A stretch of DNA of 64,000 nucleotides, taken from Lelliottia nimipressuralis. Its GTDB lineage: Bacteria > Pseudomonadota > Gammaproteobacteria > Enterobacterales > Enterobacteriaceae. The translations under genes and the position numbers were made by a program. Under the pieces are notes generated by a model that saw only the letters and a list, made by a program, of their open reading frames with translations, did not search any database and was not told the origin of the DNA. The stretch is from the NCBI RefSeq assembly GCF_004115925.1, contig NZ_SDDX01000021.1:124001-188000 (forward strand), given 5' to 3'. Positions 1-10,542 of this stretch are shown here, in pieces. Positions within the stretch are counted from its first letter, which is position 1, and the number at the start of each line of letters is the position of its first letter.

Positions 1-422
1 ATTCCGACTTTGGCCCCTTCTGCGGCCAGCGCCAGCGCAAGGTTCACGGCGGTGGAGGATTTCCCCACCCCACCCTTGCCGGAGCTGATGGCAATAATAT
101 TCTTCACGCCGTTAATGCCCGGCTGATTTTTCACGCGTTTGAGCGTGGCGATGGTGTGCGTCAGCTTCCAGTCAATCGCCTTCGCCCCGGTAATACGCAG
201 CAGATCGGAACTGCACTGCTCTTTCAGGGTTTCGAAGGCGCTGGTCCAGACAAACGGCATCTGCAGTTCAACGTGCAGCGTGTCATCCAGCCATGCCACG
301 TGGTGCAGCGCTTTTAGCGTGGTCAGATTGTGCTTCAGGGTTGGATGCTGAAAATTAGCCAGCGTCCCGGCAACCATTGCTCGTAAGGCTTCCGGTGATT
401 TGGCCTGGGATTGAGAACTCAT
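1..422 (-). CDS. mrp: Mrp/ApbC iron-sulfur cluster carrier ATPase, N-terminal part
   Basis: Only the first 140 residues are in the window; the gene runs off the left edge. The start is the ATG at 420-422. The N-terminal part is the DUF59/MIP18-like domain, and residues 114-123 read SGKGGVGKSS, the deviant Walker A (P-loop) of the Mrp/NBP35/MinD ATPases. Members of this family assemble or carry Fe-S clusters in the cytoplasm. It is transcribed divergently from metG, as in E. coli, and the sequence follows E. coli Mrp almost residue for residue. The ATPase core and the C-terminal CxxC lie outside the window and could not be checked. Confidence 0.95.
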   Translation of the reverse strand, partial: MSSQSQAKSPEALRAMVAGTLANFQHPTLKHNLTTLKALHHVAWLDDTLHVELQMPFVWTSAFETLKEQCSSDLLRITGAKAIDWKLTHTIATLKRVKNQPGINGVKNIIAISSGKGGVGKSSTAVNLALALAAEGAKVG

Positions 423-558
423 CCCGACTCCTTTGTTCTTGTGAATAAGACCTTAGTTGAACAAGTTTACCTGAAAGGCCGTGGTTTGTGCTTACTTAAT
501 AATGGCCCTTTTGTTACTATCAAAAACCCTTTTTACTGTTAAAGAAGTAATGCCCACT

Positions 559-2592
559 ATGACTCAAGTCGCGAAAAAAATTCTGGTAACGTGCGCTCTG
601 CCGTACGCAAACGGTTCAATCCACCTCGGCCACATGCTGGAGCATATCCAGGCTGATGTCTGGGTCCGTTACCAGCGAATGCGCGGCCACCAGGTAAACT
701 TCATCTGCGCGGACGATGCTCACGGCACGCCAATTATGCTGAAAGCACAGCAGCTGGGGATCTCCCCGGAGCAGATGATTACCGAAATGAGTCAGGAGCA
801 TCAGACTGATTTTGCTGGCTTTGACATCAGCTACGACAACTATCATTCGACTCACAGCGACGAGAACCGCGAGCTGTCGGAGCTTATCTACACCCGCCTG
901 AAAGAGAACGGTTTTATCAAAAACCGCACTATCTCTCAGCTGTACGATCCGGAAAAAGGCATGTTCCTGCCGGACCGTTTCGTGAAAGGCACCTGTCCGA
1001 AGTGTAAATCCCCGGATCAGTACGGCGATAACTGCGAAGTGTGCGGCGCGACCTACAGCCCGACCGAGCTTATCGAGCCGAAATCCGTGGTGTCCGGCGC
1101 GACGCCTGTCATGCGCGACTCCGAACACTTCTTCTTCGATCTGCCGTCCTTCAGCGAAATGCTGCAGGCGTGGACCCGCAGCGGCGCGCTGCAGGAGCAG
1201 GTGGCGAATAAAATGCAGGAGTGGTTCGAATCCGGTCTGCAGCAGTGGGATATCTCCCGCGATGCGCCGTACTTTGGTTTCGAAATCCCGAACGCGCCGG
1301 GCAAATATTTCTACGTCTGGCTGGATGCGCCAATCGGCTACATGGGTTCCTTCAAGAACCTGTGCGACAAACGCGGCGACACCCAGAGCTTCGAAGAGTA
1401 CTGGAAAAAAGATTCCGCCGCCGAGCTGTACCACTTCATCGGCAAAGACATCGTCTATTTCCACAGCCTGTTCTGGCCTGCGATGCTGGAAGGCAGCGGT
1501 TTCCGTAAGCCAACCAACCTGTTTGTTCACGGCTACGTGACGGTGAACGGCGCGAAGATGTCCAAATCACGCGGCACCTTCATTAAAGCCAGCACCTGGC
1601 TGAATCACTTCGACGCAGACAGCCTGCGCTACTACTACACCGCGAAGCTCTCTTCCCGCATCGACGATATCGACCTGAATCTGGAAGATTTCGTGCAGCG
1701 CGTGAACGCAGACATCGTGAATAAAGTGGTCAACCTGGCGTCCCGTAACGCGGGCTTTATCGCCAAGCGTTTCGACGGCGTAATGGCAGCTGAACTGGCC
1801 GATCCAGAACTGTATAAAACCTTTACCGACGCGGCCGTCACTATCGGCGACGCGTGGGAAGCACGCGAGTTCGGTAAAGCAGTGCGCGAAATCATGGCTC
1901 TGGCCGATCTGGCAAACCGCTATGTGGACGAGCAGGCACCGTGGGTCGTCGCGAAGCAGGAAGGCCGCGATGCGGATCTGCAGGCGATCTGCTCCATGGG
2001 CATCAACCTGTTCCGCGTGCTGATGACCTACCTGAAGCCGGTTCTGCCGCAGCTGACGGAACGTGCAGAAGCCTTCCTGAACACCGAGCTGACCTGGGAT
2101 GCTATCCAGCAGCCGCTGCTCAGCCATAAAGTGAACACCTTCAAAGCGCTGTATAACCGCATTGAGATGAAACAGGTTGAAGCGCTGGTTGAAGCGTCGA
2201 AAGAAGAGGTGAAAGCCGCCGCTGCGCCAGTCACTGGCCCGCTGGCAGACGATCCGATTCAGGAAACCATCACTTTTGATGACTTCGCCAAAGTTGATAT
2301 GCGCGTTGCGCTGATTGAAAACGCGGAATTCGTCGAAGGCTCTGACAAACTGCTGCGCCTGACGCTGGATCTGGGCGGTGAGAAACGTAACGTCTTCTCC
2401 GGCATTCGCTCTGCGTATCCGGACCCGCAGGTGCTGATCGGTCGCCAGACGGTGATGGTCGCTAACCTTGCGCCGCGCAAAATGCGCTTCGGCATCTCGG
2501 AAGGGATGGTGATGGCCGCCGGTCCTGGCGGGAAGGATATCTTCCTGTTAAGCCCTGACGACGGGGCGAAACCGGGTCAGCAGGTGAAATAA
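559..2592 (+). CDS. metG: Methionyl-tRNA synthetase
   Basis: Charges tRNA-Met in the cytoplasm. It is a 677-residue class I synthetase, the length of the E. coli enzyme. The HIGH signature appears as HLGH at residues 22-25, a CxxC...CxxC zinc knuckle lies near residues 146-162, and the KMSKS loop follows GA near residue 333. The last ~100 residues form the EMAPII/Arc1p-like OB-fold domain used for tRNA binding and dimerisation. The reading frame is open from 481, but the conserved N-terminus MTQVAKK begins at 559. An in-frame ATG three codons upstream (550) sits too close to the AAAGAAG ribosome site. Confidence 0.97.
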   Translation: MTQVAKKILVTCALPYANGSIHLGHMLEHIQADVWVRYQRMRGHQVNFICADDAHGTPIMLKAQQLGISPEQMITEMSQEHQTDFAGFDISYDNYHSTHSDENRELSELIYTRLKENGFIKNRTISQLYDPEKGMFLPDRFVKGTCPKCKSPDQYGDNCEVCGATYSPTELIEPKSVVSGATPVMRDSEHFFFDLPSFSEMLQAWTRSGALQEQVANKMQEWFESGLQQWDISRDAPYFGFEIPNAPGKYFYVWLDAPIGYMGSFKNLCDKRGDTQSFEEYWKKDSAAELYHFIGKDIVYFHSLFWPAMLEGSGFRKPTNLFVHGYVTVNGAKMSKSRGTFIKASTWLNHFDADSLRYYYTAKLSSRIDDIDLNLEDFVQRVNADIVNKVVNLASRNAGFIAKRFDGVMAAELADPELYKTFTDAAVTIGDAWEAREFGKAVREIMALADLANRYVDEQAPWVVAKQEGRDADLQAICSMGINLFRVLMTYLKPVLPQLTERAEAFLNTELTWDAIQQPLLSHKVNTFKALYNRIEMKQVEALVEASKEEVKAAAAPVTGPLADDPIQETITFDDFAKVDMRVALIENAEFVEGSDKLLRLTLDLGGEKRNVFSGIRSAYPDPQVLIGRQTVMVANLAPRKMRFGISEGMVMAAGPGGKDIFLLSPDDGAKPGQQVK

Positions 2593-2595
2593 ACA

Positions 2596-2626
2596 AAAAA
2601 GCCGGAGCGTTCTCCGGCTTTTTTTA
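2596..2626 (+). terminator. metG rho-independent terminator
   Basis: A 7-bp GC stem (GCCGGAG/CTCCGGC, 2601-2618) with a four-base loop is followed by seven T. A run of A lies on the 5' side, so it may also work for the leftward gene yehS, which ends 50 bp away. Confidence 0.85.
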
Positions 2627-2678
2627 TGCCTTGTTTACCGGCTCCCGGCCTTCAAAGCGTAGCGTAGCGCCAACAAAC

Positions 2679-3155
2679 TTAGGCTGACGGCTTCGCGCTA
2701 TGCACACGGTGAGTCAGCCCGCGCAGGAAGTAGCGCATAAACTGATCGCCGCACTCGCGGTAGTTCTTATGATCCGGCGCGCGCATCATGGCGGTGATTT
2801 CCGGCATCGACACGCGGAATTTTTGCTCGGTCATGATCGCCAGCACATCGTCAGATTTGAGGGAAAACGCGATACGCAGTTTTTTCAGTACGATGTTGTT
2901 ATTCACGCGACGCTCAGGCGACAGCACCGGGGCAGACTCATCCTTGCCGCGTTTATCGTAAATCAGGCCATTCAAAAACGAAGAGAGAATGATATCCGGG
3001 CAGCGAACAAAGCCCTCTTCGTCCTCTTTGGTGATCCAGCTGGCGATATTCGCCGGCGTGGTCTCGACCTCGGCCAGCGCCAGAATACGAACCAAATCGT
3101 TATTGTTGGATTTCAGGATGTAGCGCACGCTACGAAGAATATCGTTACTTAACAT
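2679..3155 (-). CDS. yehS: DUF1456 family protein YehS
   Basis: This 158-residue cytoplasmic protein matches E. coli YehS (156 aa) along its whole length and has no known biochemical role. It contains two tandem copies of the DUF1456 unit, visible as the repeated pattern ILRSVRYIL..N..L and NNIVLKKLRIAF...DD. The frame extends upstream to 3212, but the conserved start MLSNDILRS is the ATG at 3153-3155, and the longer reading would overlap btsR. It lies directly downstream of btsR in the same direction (46 bp gap), so it may be co-transcribed with the two-component system. Confidence 0.9.
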   Translation of the reverse strand: MLSNDILRSVRYILKSNNNDLVRILALAEVETTPANIASWITKEDEEGFVRCPDIILSSFLNGLIYDKRGKDESAPVLSPERRVNNNIVLKKLRIAFSLKSDDVLAIMTEQKFRVSMPEITAMMRAPDHKNYRECGDQFMRYFLRGLTHRVHSAKPSA

Positions 3156-3201
3156 AGAGCCTTCAGCTGTCGGTGATGCGATGGGGCGCAGTGTACCAGT
3201 T

Positions 3202-3921
3202 TTACAGCCCAATCGCCTCTTTCAGGCTCTTCAGATAGCGCCGACTCACCGGCACCGTCTGTCCGGCACGCAGCACCAGCTCCGCCTGACCGTTCTCTTC
3301 CAGACGAATTTCTTTCAGATGCGCCATATTCACCAGATACTGGCGATGACAGCGGATCAGCGGCGTACGGCTCTCCAGCGTGCGCAGCGTCAGCTCCGTA
3401 AAGCCCTCCTTGCCTTCAGCGCTGGTGACAAACACTCCGCTCATGCGGCTGCTGACAAACGCCACGTCGTCCATCTGCAACAGGTAGATGCGGCTATGGC
3501 CGGTACAGGGGATAAATTTCAGCGCCTGCTGGTTTTCCGGCAGAAGCGAAACGTCCTGCACGCTGCGCTCCTGGCGCAGGCGGTTGAGGGTTTTCTCCAG
3601 CCGCTTCTCTTCGATGGGTTTTAGCAGATAATCGAACGCATGCTCTTCAAACGCTTTCACCGCATATTCATCAAACGCCGTCAAAAAAACGATGTACGGA
3701 CGATGCTCCGGGTCGAGCATTCCGACCATCTCCAGGCCGCTAATGCGCGGCATCTGGATATCGAGAAACAGCACGTCCGGGCGCAATTTATGTACCGCAC
3801 CAATGGCTTCGATGGCGTTGGCGCATTCGCCCACCACCTCAATGTCGCTCTGTTCCTGCAACAGAACCCGCAGGTTTTCCCGCGCTAACGGCTCATCATC
3901 GACAATCAGCACTCTTAGCAT
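3202..3921 (-). CDS. btsR: LytTR response regulator BtsR (YehT)
   Basis: Response regulator of the pyruvate-sensing BtsS/BtsR system, 239 residues like E. coli YehT. The receiver domain (1-~120) has the acidic pair D8-D9 and the phospho-acceptor D54 in LFLDIQM, and the conserved K in DYLLKPI. The C-terminal half (~135-239) is a LytTR DNA-binding domain. In E. coli the main target is the pyruvate transporter gene btsT, which is not in this window. The start ATG overlaps the end of btsS by 7 bp, so the two are translationally coupled. The open frame continues upstream inside btsS, but homology fixes the start at 3921. Confidence 0.95.
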   Translation of the reverse strand: MLRVLIVDDEPLARENLRVLLQEQSDIEVVGECANAIEAIGAVHKLRPDVLFLDIQMPRISGLEMVGMLDPEHRPYIVFLTAFDEYAVKAFEEHAFDYLLKPIEEKRLEKTLNRLRQERSVQDVSLLPENQQALKFIPCTGHSRIYLLQMDDVAFVSSRMSGVFVTSAEGKEGFTELTLRTLESRTPLIRCHRQYLVNMAHLKEIRLEENGQAELVLRAGQTVPVSRRYLKSLKEAIGL

Positions 3922-5603
3922 GCGTTTTCCTCCAGGGGCAATCGTAAGGTAATACGGGTAAAACTGTCCGGCTCGCAGTCGACGGTGATACCGCAATCAT
4001 CACCGAAATGCGCGCGCAGACGTTTGTCGACCAGGCTCATCCCCAGCCCGCCCGACTCGGCGCCAGGCTGATAAAGCCCGGCGTTATCTTCAATGTCCAG
4101 CACCAGATGGTGATTAAAACGGCTGGCAGAAATATGGATTTCGCCGGTGCCCAGCAGCTGCGAGGTGCCGTGTTTAATGGCGTTTTCCACAATCGGCTGC
4201 AGGGTGAACGCCGGAAGATGCTGATGGGCCAGTTCGTCCGGCACAAACAGTGACACCTGCAGTCTCGACTGGAATCGCGCCTTTTCGATTTGCAGATAGG
4301 CATTCACATGTTCAATCTCATCGGCGAGGGTCACAATCTCTGAAGGGCGCTTCAGGTTTTTGCGGAAAAAAGTCGACAGAAACTGCACCAGCTGCGTCGC
4401 CTGATCGCTGTCGTGGCGGATCACCGCCTTGAGCGTGTTCAGCGCATTAAACAGAAAATGCGGATTCACCTGGGCGTGCAGGAGTTTGATTTCCGACTGG
4501 GTCAGCAGCGCCTTTTGCCGCTCGTACTGCCCCGCCAGGATTTGCGCCGACAGCAGCTGGGCGATCCCCTCCCCCAGCGTGCGGTTGATGGAGCTGAACA
4601 ACCGGTTTTTGGCTTCGTAGAGCTTAATCGTTCCCATCACCCGCTGATTCTCACCACGCAGCGGGATCACCAGCGTCGAACCGAGTTTGCACTGCGGGTG
4701 CAGCGAGCAGCGGTACGGCACTTCATTCCCATCGGCATACACCACTTCGCCCGTTTCTATGGCGCGCAGCGTATACGTCGAAGAGATCGGTTTGCCGGGC
4801 AGATGGTGATCGTCACCGGTGCCGGTAAACGCCAGCAGCCGTTCCCGATCGGTGATCGCCACCGCGCCGATATCCAGCTCCTGATAGAGCACCTGAGCCA
4901 CTTTCATGCTGTTCTCTTCGTTAAAGCCCTGGCGCAGAATGCCTTCCGTCGAGGCGGCGACCTTAAGCGCCGTGGCCGAGAACGCCGAAGTGTATTTTTC
5001 AAACATCGCGCGTTTATCTAACAGGATGCGCATAAACAGCGCCGCGCCGACGGTATTGGTGACCATCATCGGCGCGGCGATGCTGCTCACCAGATGCAGG
5101 GCATCTTCAAAGGGGCGCGCAATTAGCAGGATAATCAGCATTTGCGCCAGCTCTGCCACCAGAGTTATTGCCCCGGCGGTGAGCGGGCTAAAGACTTTAT
5201 CCGGGCGGCCACGCTTGATCATGTAGCTGTGAACCAGGCCGCCGAGCAGCCCTTCGACAATCGTCGAGATCATGCAGCTCAGGGCCGTCATGCCGCCCAT
5301 GGAGTAACGATGCAATCCGCCCGTTAACCCGACTAAACCGCCGACCACCGGGCCACCCAGCAGCCCGCCCATCACCGCACCGATGGCGCGCGTGTTGGCG
5401 ATCGAGTCTTCAATGTGCAGACCAAAATAGGTGCCGAGAATGCAGAAAATCGAGAAGGTGACGTAGCAGAGAAGCTTGTGCGGCAGGCGTACAGTCACCT
5501 GCATCAGCGGAATGAACAGCCGCGTTTTGCTCATCAGCCACGCGATGACCAGAAAAACGCACATCTGCTGAAGCAGCAGCAACACCAGATTAAATTCGTA
5601 CAT
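3915..5603 (-). CDS. btsS: LytS-type sensor histidine kinase BtsS (YehU)
   Basis: Membrane kinase that senses extracellular pyruvate in E. coli and phosphorylates BtsR. It has 562 residues (E. coli 561). The N-terminal ~200 residues form the six-helix 5TM_5TMR-LYT sensor, followed by a GAF domain (~220-340) and a HisKA_7TM-like box [14 protein letters not shown], whose histidine near residue 380 is the phospho-acceptor. The HATPase part has the N-box NAIKHG. The start [13 protein letters not shown] (ATG 5601-5603) is used; five extra upstream codons are not conserved. It is first in an operon with btsR and probably yehS. Confidence 0.95.
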   Translation of the reverse strand: MYEFNLVLLLLQQMCVFLVIAWLMSKTRLFIPLMQVTVRLPHKLLCYVTFSIFCILGTYFGLHIEDSIANTRAIGAVMGGLLGGPVVGGLVGLTGGLHRYSMGGMTALSCMISTIVEGLLGGLVHSYMIKRGRPDKVFSPLTAGAITLVAELAQMLIILLIARPFEDALHLVSSIAAPMMVTNTVGAALFMRILLDKRAMFEKYTSAFSATALKVAASTEGILRQGFNEENSMKVAQVLYQELDIGAVAITDRERLLAFTGTGDDHHLPGKPISSTYTLRAIETGEVVYADGNEVPYRCSLHPQCKLGSTLVIPLRGENQRVMGTIKLYEAKNRLFSSINRTLGEGIAQLLSAQILAGQYERQKALLTQSEIKLLHAQVNPHFLFNALNTLKAVIRHDSDQATQLVQFLSTFFRKNLKRPSEIVTLADEIEHVNAYLQIEKARFQSRLQVSLFVPDELAHQHLPAFTLQPIVENAIKHGTSQLLGTGEIHISASRFNHHLVLDIEDNAGLYQPGAESGGLGMSLVDKRLRAHFGDDCGITVDCEPDSFTRITLRLPLEENAC

Positions 5604-5783
5604 GACCGCAAACCGCACTTTCTAAAAACGCGTAACATACACTGATACACATTAACTTTCTTTGAAGCATTCCAAAAAAGCTGCAATTCGTGCCCGTCAT
5701 CACATCGTTTAGCGCAAGATATTCCACCCTTCGCATTATTTGTTCAAAAAACGGTCGATTCTTCCTGGTTCGCGAATCAACGA

Positions 5784-5790
5784 CTACAGT
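5784..5790 (+). promoter_or_regulatory. Possible sigma-S -10 element of mlrA
   Basis: CTACAGT lies 32 bp before the mlrA start and resembles the extended sigma-S -10 (CTAYACT). mlrA is RpoS-dependent in E. coli. This is based on motif and position only. Confidence 0.3.
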
Positions 5791-5822
5791 TACTCTGGGG
5801 ATGCGCAAGCCAGGGGGCGAAC

Positions 5823-6554
5823 ATGGCGCTTTACACGATAGGTGAAGTGGCACTGCTTTGTGATATCAATCCTGTGACGCTGCGGGCATGGCAGCGGCGG
5901 TACGAGCTGCTTAAACCGCAGCGAACGGACGGAGGGCACCGCCTGTTTAACGAGGCGGATATCGATCGCATTCGCGAAATCAAAAGCTGGATCGACAACG
6001 GTGTGCAGGTCAGTAAGGTCAAATCGCTCTTATGCGAACACGATCCCGACAGCCTGGCCGAGTGGCGCGAACATCAGGAAACCCTGCTTCGGCTGTTGCA
6101 GGCCGGTAACTTTCAACGTCTGCGAACCTGGATCAAGGAGCAGGGTCGGGATTATCCCGCCCAGACGTTAATTGCTCATCTGTTTATACCGCTTCGCCGC
6201 CGTCTGCAGTCTCAGCAGCCGGCATTACAGACGCTGCTAAGCATGCTGGATGGCGCGTTAATCAATTACATTTCCGTGTGCCTGTCGACGGCACGCAAGA
6301 AGAGCGGAAAGGACGCGCTGGTGGTCGGCTGGAATATTCACGACACCACCCGCTTATGGCTCGAAGCCTGGATCGCCACGCAGCAAGGCTGGCGAGTAGA
6401 CGTGCTGGCACATTCATTAGCGCAGTTTCGCCCGGAGCTTTTCGAAGGGCAAACCCTGCTGGTCTGGTGCGGAGAAATCCCCACTGCCGCCCAACAGCAG
6501 CTTCTGAGCGAATGGCGCGAACACGGCTACCCCGTCATTACCCTCGGTCCGTAA
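5823..6554 (+). CDS. mlrA: MerR-type regulator MlrA
   Basis: Transcription activator that in E. coli switches on csgD and so curli and biofilm formation under RpoS and c-di-GMP control. It has 243 residues, exactly the E. coli length. The MerR winged helix occupies residues ~2-70 (YTIGEVALLCDINPVTLRAWQRRY then a recognition wing with DGGHRLF). The C-terminal ~150 residues are the B12-binding-like effector region, which lacks the DxHxxG cobalamin signature. It stands alone, divergent from btsS with a 219-bp spacer. The start ATG directly follows GGGGGCGAAC, a usable ribosome site. Confidence 0.95.
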   Translation: MALYTIGEVALLCDINPVTLRAWQRRYELLKPQRTDGGHRLFNEADIDRIREIKSWIDNGVQVSKVKSLLCEHDPDSLAEWREHQETLLRLLQAGNFQRLRTWIKEQGRDYPAQTLIAHLFIPLRRRLQSQQPALQTLLSMLDGALINYISVCLSTARKKSGKDALVVGWNIHDTTRLWLEAWIATQQGWRVDVLAHSLAQFRPELFEGQTLLVWCGEIPTAAQQQLLSEWREHGYPVITLGP

Positions 6555-6632
6555 ATGTCTTAACGGCATTTAATGGTTCATTAACAGGTGTGCTTCACCG
6601 TATAATTGGGCGGTTAACAAAAGGAGCACATT

Positions 6633-6746
6633 ATGAAGGCAACCAAAGTGGCCGTAATTACCCTCTTCGCTTTAATGGCCATCAGCGGCATTGGCGGCGT
6701 TATGCTGGCTGGCTACTCATTTATCGTACGTGGCGGTGTCGGCTGA
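6633..6746 (+). CDS. yohO: Small membrane protein YohO
   Basis: A 37-codon gene with a strong AAGGAG site (6620-6626) seven bases ahead of its ATG. The product starts [19 protein letters not shown] and has one hydrophobic span (~6-32) with a short basic tail (FIVRGGVG). It matches the 35-residue E. coli YohO in sequence and in location between mlrA and yehW. The function is unknown; it is a DUF5449-like inner-membrane micro-protein. Its last 26 bp overlap the 3' end of yehW on the other strand, an unusual convergent coding overlap. Confidence 0.85.
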   Translation: MKATKVAVITLFALMAISGIGGVMLAGYSFIVRGGVG

Positions 6747-7458
6747 GATACTGCGCCAGCCGTTCAAATCCGCGATCAACCACGATCGCCGCCAGCGCAA
6801 CCAGCAATGCACCCTGCACAATATAAGCCGTGTTAAACCCGCTCAGGCCGATAATGATCGGCGTGCCTAAGGTATTGGCCCCGACCGTTGAGGCAATGGT
6901 CGCCGTCCCGATATTAATGATTACCGACGTGCGCACCCCCGCCAGAATCACCGGCGCGGCAAGCGGCAGCTCAACTTTACGCAGACGCTGCCCCGCACTC
7001 ATCCCCATGCCTTCCGCCACGCTGCTCACCGCCGCCGGAACCGCTGTCAGCCCGGCCAGCGTCGCCTGTAAAATCGGCAGGACGCCATACAGAATCAACG
7101 CAATAATTGCCGGTTGCTGACCAAAACCGATCACCGGCACCGCAATCGCCAGCACCGCCACCGGCGGGAACGTCTGCCCGATAGCGGCAATGGTCTCCAC
7201 CAGCGGGCGAAACTCTCGGCCCGCCGGGCGCGTCACCGCAATCCCGGCTCCGACGCCGATCACAATCGCCACAGCGCTCGAAACCCCCACCAGCCAGAAA
7301 TGGGCCAGCGTCAGGCTGATAAAACTCTCCTGCAGATAAACGGGGCGCGGAAGGCCTGGAAACAACGCGCCAAACAGCCCGCCGCTGTAGGGCATCAGCC
7401 ACAGTAGCGCGACAAACAGCAGCACCAGCCACAGGAGCGGATCACGTAGCCATTTCAC
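6721..7458 (-). CDS. yehW: Osmoprotectant ABC importer permease YehW
   Basis: Inner-membrane permease of the YehZYXW importer, which transports glycine betaine with low affinity in E. coli and is RpoS-controlled. It has 245 residues with about six membrane spans and the BPD_transp_1 EAA loop ([23 protein letters not shown]). The chosen start is a GTG at 7456-7458 preceded by GGAGGT and giving the conserved [10 protein letters not shown]. The longer ATG-initiated frame to 7572 lies wholly inside yehX and is not conserved. It overlaps the end of yehX by 17 bp, so the two are coupled. The C-terminus overlaps yohO on the opposite strand. Confidence 0.9.
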   Translation of the reverse strand: MKWLRDPLLWLVLLFVALLWLMPYSGGLFGALFPGLPRPVYLQESFISLTLAHFWLVGVSSAVAIVIGVGAGIAVTRPAGREFRPLVETIAAIGQTFPPVAVLAIAVPVIGFGQQPAIIALILYGVLPILQATLAGLTAVPAAVSSVAEGMGMSAGQRLRKVELPLAAPVILAGVRTSVIINIGTATIASTVGANTLGTPIIIGLSGFNTAYIVQGALLVALAAIVVDRGFERLAQYLSRHRHVR

Positions 7459-8395
7459 GTTCCACCTCCCCTGCCAGTAAATCGCGAAAATGCAGGGTGC
7501 CGCAGGGCGCGCCGTGCTCATCGACCACCGGTAACACCTCGCACTGCCGCGCGACAAACGCAGAGAGCGCATCGCGCAGGCTCATTTGCGCCTGAAGGGG
7601 TTCGCCGTTAACGGCAGGATCTTCGCGGCGCAGATACTCCCCGACCGTGCGCAGCGACAGCAGGCGTACGCCCAGTTCGCTGCGGCCAAAGAATTCGCGC
7701 ACAAAATCCGTCGCCGGATGGGTTAACAGCTCCAGCGGAGTCCCCTGCTGCACCACTTGGCCGTTGTCCATCAAAACCAGGCGGTCGGCGAGGCGCAGGG
7801 CTTCGTCGATATCGTGAGTCACCAGAATAATCGTGCGCCCCAGAATGCGGTGGATACGGGTCATCTCCGTTTGCAGCGCGCTGCGGGTAACCGGGTCCAG
7901 CGCGCCAAAAGGTTCATCCATCAGTAGCACTTCAGGATTCGCGGCCAGCGCGCGCGCCACCCCGACGCGCTGCTGTTGCCCGCCGGAAAGCTGATGCGGA
8001 TAGCGCTCGCGCAGGGCAGGTTCCAGCCCCAGCAGCGCCATCAGTTCGTCCACGCGATCCGCAATCTTCTGCCGCGACCATTTTTGCAGCTGCGGCACGG
8101 TGGCGATATTCTGCGCCACCGTCCAGTGCGGGAACAGGCCGATGGACTGAATGGCGTACCCCATCCGGCGGCGCAGTTCCAGCACCGGCAGGCTGCGGAT
8201 CTCCTCGCCGGCAAAACGAATCAGCCCGCTATCATGCTCCACCAGCCGGTTGATCATCTTCAGGGTGGTCGATTTTCCCGAGCCAGAGGTGCCGATCAGC
8301 ACCGAAAAAGCCCCTTCTTCAAAACGCAGATTCAGGTTGCTGACAGCCATCTGCCCGGCAAATTTTTTGTTCACATCGTGAAATTCAATCATCAT
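7442..8395 (-). CDS. yehX: Osmoprotectant ABC importer ATPase YehX
   Basis: Cytoplasmic ATPase of the same importer, 317 residues. It has Walker [10 protein letters not shown] near residue 36, the Q-loop in [12 protein letters not shown], the ABC signature [15 protein letters not shown], Walker [14 protein letters not shown] and the switch His in VTHDID. The C-terminal ~60 residues contain a CBS-like segment ([23 protein letters not shown]), typical of ProV/OpuCA-type ATPases that sense ionic strength. Two adjacent ATGs (8395 and 8392) are possible starts; both follow the AGGGG site. It overlaps yehY by 11 bp. Confidence 0.95.
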   Translation of the reverse strand: MMIEFHDVNKKFAGQMAVSNLNLRFEEGAFSVLIGTSGSGKSTTLKMINRLVEHDSGLIRFAGEEIRSLPVLELRRRMGYAIQSIGLFPHWTVAQNIATVPQLQKWSRQKIADRVDELMALLGLEPALRERYPHQLSGGQQQRVGVARALAANPEVLLMDEPFGALDPVTRSALQTEMTRIHRILGRTIILVTHDIDEALRLADRLVLMDNGQVVQQGTPLELLTHPATDFVREFFGRSELGVRLLSLRTVGEYLRREDPAVNGEPLQAQMSLRDALSAFVARQCEVLPVVDEHGAPCGTLHFRDLLAGEVEREMAT

Positions 8396-9542
8396 TTTTC
8401 CCCTTCAGCAGGGCCAGCCACAGGGCAAAAAGCGCATCCACCACCACCGCCAGCGCGATGGTAGGAATCACACCGAGTAAGACCAAATCCAGCGCGCTGC
8501 TCAGCAGGCCCTGGAATACCAGTGCCCCAAACCCGCCAGCGCCGATCAGCGCTGCAATCACCGCCATGCCAACGGTTTGCACTGCCACCACCCGCAGGCT
8601 GCGCAGTAGCAGCGGCAGTGCCAGCGGCAGCTGGATTTTCCAGAATCGCTGGCGGGCGCTCATCCCCATCGCGCTGGCACTCTCCAGCACTTCAGGGGAA
8701 ACCTGGCTTAGCCCCGCCAGCACGCCGCGCGCCAGAGGCAGCAGCGCGTACAGCACCAGCGCAATGAGCGCGGGCGTCAGTCCGGTTCCGGCAATACCGA
8801 GCGAGGCGAGCGCAGGAAAGCTTTTCACCAGCCCGGCAAGCGGCGCAATCAGTAAGCCGAACAGCGCCACGGAAGGGATCGTCTGAATCACGTTCAGCAC
8901 GGTAAATACCGGCCCCTGACGCGTGGGGTGGCGGTAGCACCACAGGCCGATGGGTACGCCGATAAGCAGCGCAGGCACCAGCGTGCCAAACAGGATCGTC
9001 AGATGTTGCAACAGCGCATCGTTAAAAATCTCCTGGCGGTTAGTGTACTCTTTGAGCAGAGAAAGGGTATTCAGTTCGCCGCTGAACAGCAGCGCCAGCG
9101 GCAGAACCCAGATTTGCGCGTGGAGCAGCCAGCGCCAGAGCGGGTGTTGTGTCAGACGGCGGATCGCGTCGCTACAGGCGAGCAGGCACAGGGCCATCCA
9201 CAGCCACAGCCCGCTGCCTGCCGAGGTGCGCGCCAGCGGTGTTTCGGCGGTGGCGAGATGCGTCGCCGCCTGCCCGGCACTCCAGGTCAGCAGCACAACT
9301 AACGCTTCGCATAGGAGCAGCGTGAAAATGAGCGGCAAGCGCCCACGGCAAAACGCCAGCGCGGCAGCCAGTATCAGGGACAGGGCCAGCAGGAGGGGCG
9401 AAAACGCCCACACCTGCCAGACGGACAGCCCCTCGCCGGACACCAGCCGATTAGGGGCAAAGTTCACAAACGGAAGCGTGCACGCCGCCAGCGCGACAAA
9501 CGCGAGCAGCAGCAGTACGCGGTTATGACAGGTTATCGGCAC
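8385..9542 (-). CDS. yehY: Osmoprotectant ABC importer permease YehY
   Basis: Second inner-membrane permease of the YehZYXW importer, 385 residues like the E. coli protein. The N-terminal ~170 residues hold several membrane spans and a periplasmic region not found in YehW. The remaining part is a BPD_transp_1 permease with the EAA loop [25 protein letters not shown] and the family segment [19 protein letters not shown]. It overlaps yehX downstream and follows osmF by only 12 bp, so the whole set reads as one operon in the order osmF-yehY-yehX-yehW. Confidence 0.94.
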   Translation of the reverse strand: MPITCHNRVLLLLAFVALAACTLPFVNFAPNRLVSGEGLSVWQVWAFSPLLLALSLILAAALAFCRGRLPLIFTLLLCEALVVLLTWSAGQAATHLATAETPLARTSAGSGLWLWMALCLLACSDAIRRLTQHPLWRWLLHAQIWVLPLALLFSGELNTLSLLKEYTNRQEIFNDALLQHLTILFGTLVPALLIGVPIGLWCYRHPTRQGPVFTVLNVIQTIPSVALFGLLIAPLAGLVKSFPALASLGIAGTGLTPALIALVLYALLPLARGVLAGLSQVSPEVLESASAMGMSARQRFWKIQLPLALPLLLRSLRVVAVQTVGMAVIAALIGAGGFGALVFQGLLSSALDLVLLGVIPTIALAVVVDALFALWLALLKGKNDD

Positions 9543-9554
9543 AGCATTATCCTG

Positions 9555-10472
9555 TTACTTCACAAGCCCTTTTTGCTTCAGATAATCTGCCGCCACTTTT
9601 TTGGCATCCAGCCCTTCCACCGCAATGCTCGCATTGAGCTGTTGCAGGGTTTTCTCATCGAGAGTTTCAAACACCGGCTTCAGCCAGTCGCCGATCTGCG
9701 GATAGGCTTTCAGCACCGCTTCACGCACCACAGGCGTAGGAGCATAGATCGGCTGAACGCCTTTCGGATCGGTCAGGGTTTGCAGACCGAGCGCCGCCAC
9801 CGGGCCGTCAGTACCGTAGGCCATCGCCGCATTTACGCCGGACGTTTTCTGAGCCGCAGCTTTGATCGTCACCGCTGTATCACCGCCCGCGAGCGACAGC
9901 AGCTGGCTCTGGTCGAGTTTAAAATCGTAGGCTTTTTCAAAGGCCGGAAGCGCGTCCGGACGTTCGATAAATTCCGCCGAGGCCGCCAGTTTGAAATCGC
10001 CCTTCTCTTTCAGATAGCGACTCAGATCGTCAAGAGAGGTCAGTTTGCCTTTCTCAGCGATATCCTTGCGCACGGCGATGGTCCAGGTGTTGTTGGCGGG
10101 CGCAGGCGTCAGCCAGATCAGCTTGTTCTGCTCGGCGTCGAGTTTTTTCACTTTCTCGTAGCCTGCACTGGCATTTTTCCACGCCGCATCGTTTTCATCT
10201 TTAAAGAAAAACGCGCCATTACCGGTGTATTCCGGGTAGATATCCAGCTCGCCGGAGGTGATGGCCCCGCGCACCACGGGCGTGGTACCCAGCTGGACTT
10301 TATTGACTGTTTTCACCCCGTGGCTTTCCAGCACCTGCAGGATGATATTGCCGAGCAACGCCCCTTCCGTATCGATCTTAGACCCCACCTTTACCGGCTC
10401 TGCCGCCTGTAAAGGCAGGCTCAGCGCCGCCAGTAACGCCGCTGAACCCCATATCCCCTTTGTGATTGTCAT
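9555..10472 (-). CDS. osmF: Osmoprotectant-binding protein OsmF (YehZ)
   Basis: Periplasmic binding protein of the OpuAC/ProX type, 305 residues (the E. coli length). Residues 1-23 form a Sec signal peptide ending LSLPLQA before AEPVKVGSK. The following lobes carry the QbrA/OpuAC pattern (KIDTEGALLGNIILQVLESHGV..., GELDIYPEYTGNG). It captures glycine betaine-like solutes for YehWXY. It is the first gene of the operon, with GAGGAAAG ahead of the ATG. Its promoter must lie in the 70-bp gap after the upstream MFS gene or further upstream. Confidence 0.95.
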   Translation of the reverse strand: MTITKGIWGSAALLAALSLPLQAAEPVKVGSKIDTEGALLGNIILQVLESHGVKTVNKVQLGTTPVVRGAITSGELDIYPEYTGNGAFFFKDENDAAWKNASAGYEKVKKLDAEQNKLIWLTPAPANNTWTIAVRKDIAEKGKLTSLDDLSRYLKEKGDFKLAASAEFIERPDALPAFEKAYDFKLDQSQLLSLAGGDTAVTIKAAAQKTSGVNAAMAYGTDGPVAALGLQTLTDPKGVQPIYAPTPVVREAVLKAYPQIGDWLKPVFETLDEKTLQQLNASIAVEGLDAKKVAADYLKQKGLVK

Positions 10473-10520
10473 TCTGCTTTCCTCATTAATTTGCCGCCTT
10501 TATCAGGGGCTTGAGAGAAA

Positions 10521-10527
10521 AGCGTAG
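10521..10527 (-). promoter_or_regulatory. Possible sigma-S -10 element of osmF
   Basis: On the minus strand GGCTACGCT lies about 50 bp before the osmF ATG and resembles the sigma-S -10 (CTACACT) preceded by GG. osmF is RpoS-dependent in E. coli. This is based on motif and position only. Confidence 0.3.
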
Positions 10528-10542
10528 CCTAAAATTGAGGAA

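Noticed and set aside
616-1530. Long minus-strand frame inside metG
   Set aside because: It is the antisense shadow of a highly conserved gene in GC-rich codons; no ribosome site or recognisable protein.
5590-5853. Minus-strand frame spanning the btsS/mlrA gap
   Set aside because: It covers the expected promoters of both genes and has no homologue I recognise.
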